Positions 63,391-64,000 of a stretch of DNA of 64,000 nt are shown in pieces. The notes beneath the pieces were generated by a model that was not told the DNA's origin, searched no databases, and saw only the letters and a program-made list of their open reading frames with translations. A program made the translations under genes and the position numbers. Position 1 is the first letter of the stretch. Every line of letters begins with the position of its first letter. Source of the DNA: Leptobrachium leishanense (lineage: Eukaryota; Chordata; Amphibia; Anura; Megophryidae); assembly GCA_009667805.1 (NCBI GenBank), contig CM019072.1, forward strand, positions 40,851,519 to 40,915,518, read 5' to 3'.

Positions 63391-63819
63391 TAGGCTAGGG
63401 TCAGACTGAGGCAGTGCGAACGCGCGTTCTGGCGCACTTAATCACGGCCGCACTAGCAGCAGATGCCGGGCAATGACGGCCAATATACGAAGTACGGTCG
63501 CACAAAAGTCCGGCTGCGCAACGCAAGTGGAAAATGAACGCATTTTTTCGAGAACGTTAAACCACTAGTACTGACGTACAGAGTGCGCTGCGTCCGCTAG
63601 CGGCGTGTGTGCGTGAATTGGAGACATCAGACGCTGCTAATGTCCGGCCAACATAACGTCCAGATGCACAAAGTGTTTTATTGATGATCCGTACAAAATC
63701 ACGGATGAAACTGCGCATAGTATGACCGCTATTGCGTATTCCGTGAAAAAATACGTCCATTCTTCGAACGCACATTTTCACGGACAAAGTGAAAAATGCG
63801 TTAGTCTGACCCTAGCCTT
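63391..63819. mobile_element. GGCTAGGGTCAGAC MITE, right-most copy
   Basis: GGCTAGGGTCAGACTGAGGC at the left and GTCTGACCCTAGCCTTA at the right, TTTA/TTAG borders. Near-identical to 31672-32096 in the opposite orientation. Confidence 0.78.
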
Positions 63820-64000
63820 AGCTGGGGTTGTTTTTGGCGGTTGTAGATTTTGGGGATCAAAGTTCGAAAAAGTGTGTTTTTTAGATTATTTTTTTTTCAT
63901 CATTTCATAATTTTTTTATAGTAAATTATACGATATGATGGAAGTAATGGTGTCTTTAGAAAGTCCATTTAATGGCGAGAAAAACTGTATATAATATGTG

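Noticed and set aside
11700..64000. DUS2 exons expected next to DDX28 by analogy with human
   Set aside because: No segment translating to a dihydrouridine synthase was recognised on either strand.

Overview
The window looks like vertebrate nuclear DNA, most likely from a frog or other amphibian. It holds one intact intronless gene, DDX28 on the minus strand at about 10-11.6 kb. The rest is densely nested mobile DNA: Ty3/gypsy LTR elements, an L1/Tx1-like LINE, hAT, Tc1 and TTAA-flanked DNA elements, tRNA-derived SINEs and many CpG-rich palindromic MITEs. The amphibian assignment is an inference from this mix and from the vertebrate-type DDX28. No bacterial-style gene organisation, rRNA gene or CRISPR array is visible.

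Layout. 1-1.35 kb is an 18-22 bp minisatellite. 1.35-5.7 kb holds small MITEs and a duplicated LINE ORF1. 7.8-8.1 kb is a small palindromic element with a decayed hammerhead-like core. 10.0-11.6 kb is DDX28. 11.7-15.4 kb is MITEs and a decayed Tc1 transposon. 16.26-24.64 kb is a complete but inactivated Ty3/gypsy element with a PNMA-like Gag, a tRNA-Pro primer site and a 4-bp target duplication. 25-27.4 kb has a well-formed hammerhead-like motif, a SINE and a 1.2-kb element made largely of consecutive hairpins. 27.4-36.2 kb is nested MITEs and a solo LTR. 36.4-41.6 kb is a 4.2-kb palindromic element nested inside another palindromic repeat. 41.7-54.5 kb holds MITEs, a hAT element, two minisatellites and a LINE 3' end. 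55.15-62.72 kb is a second large palindromic element, interrupted by a young Ty3/gypsy chromovirus (56.20-61.88 kb) that has a chromodomain.

Main discovery candidate. Three elements (7.86-8.12, 36.69-40.89 and 55.17-62.70 kb) share one architecture despite unrelated sequences: a 15-bp target site duplication, a unique left tail of about 90-100 bp, two long inverted arms, and a hammerhead-ribozyme-like motif where the arms meet. A fourth, older copy is probable at 47.56-47.75 kb. Two further hammerhead-like motifs (25.1 and 44.9 kb) sit outside a clear palindrome. The motifs have a CUGANGA-type box, stem II, GAAA, a very short self-complementary stem III (ACGCGU type) and complementary flanks forming stem I. 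This fits Penelope-like or retrozyme-like retroelements, which are known to carry minimal dimerising hammerheads. The recurring head-to-head palindrome, and one extra purine after the CUGANGA box in every copy, are the parts I would test first.

Most transposon reading frames here are broken by frameshifts or stops. DDX28 is the only reading frame I would call a functional host gene.
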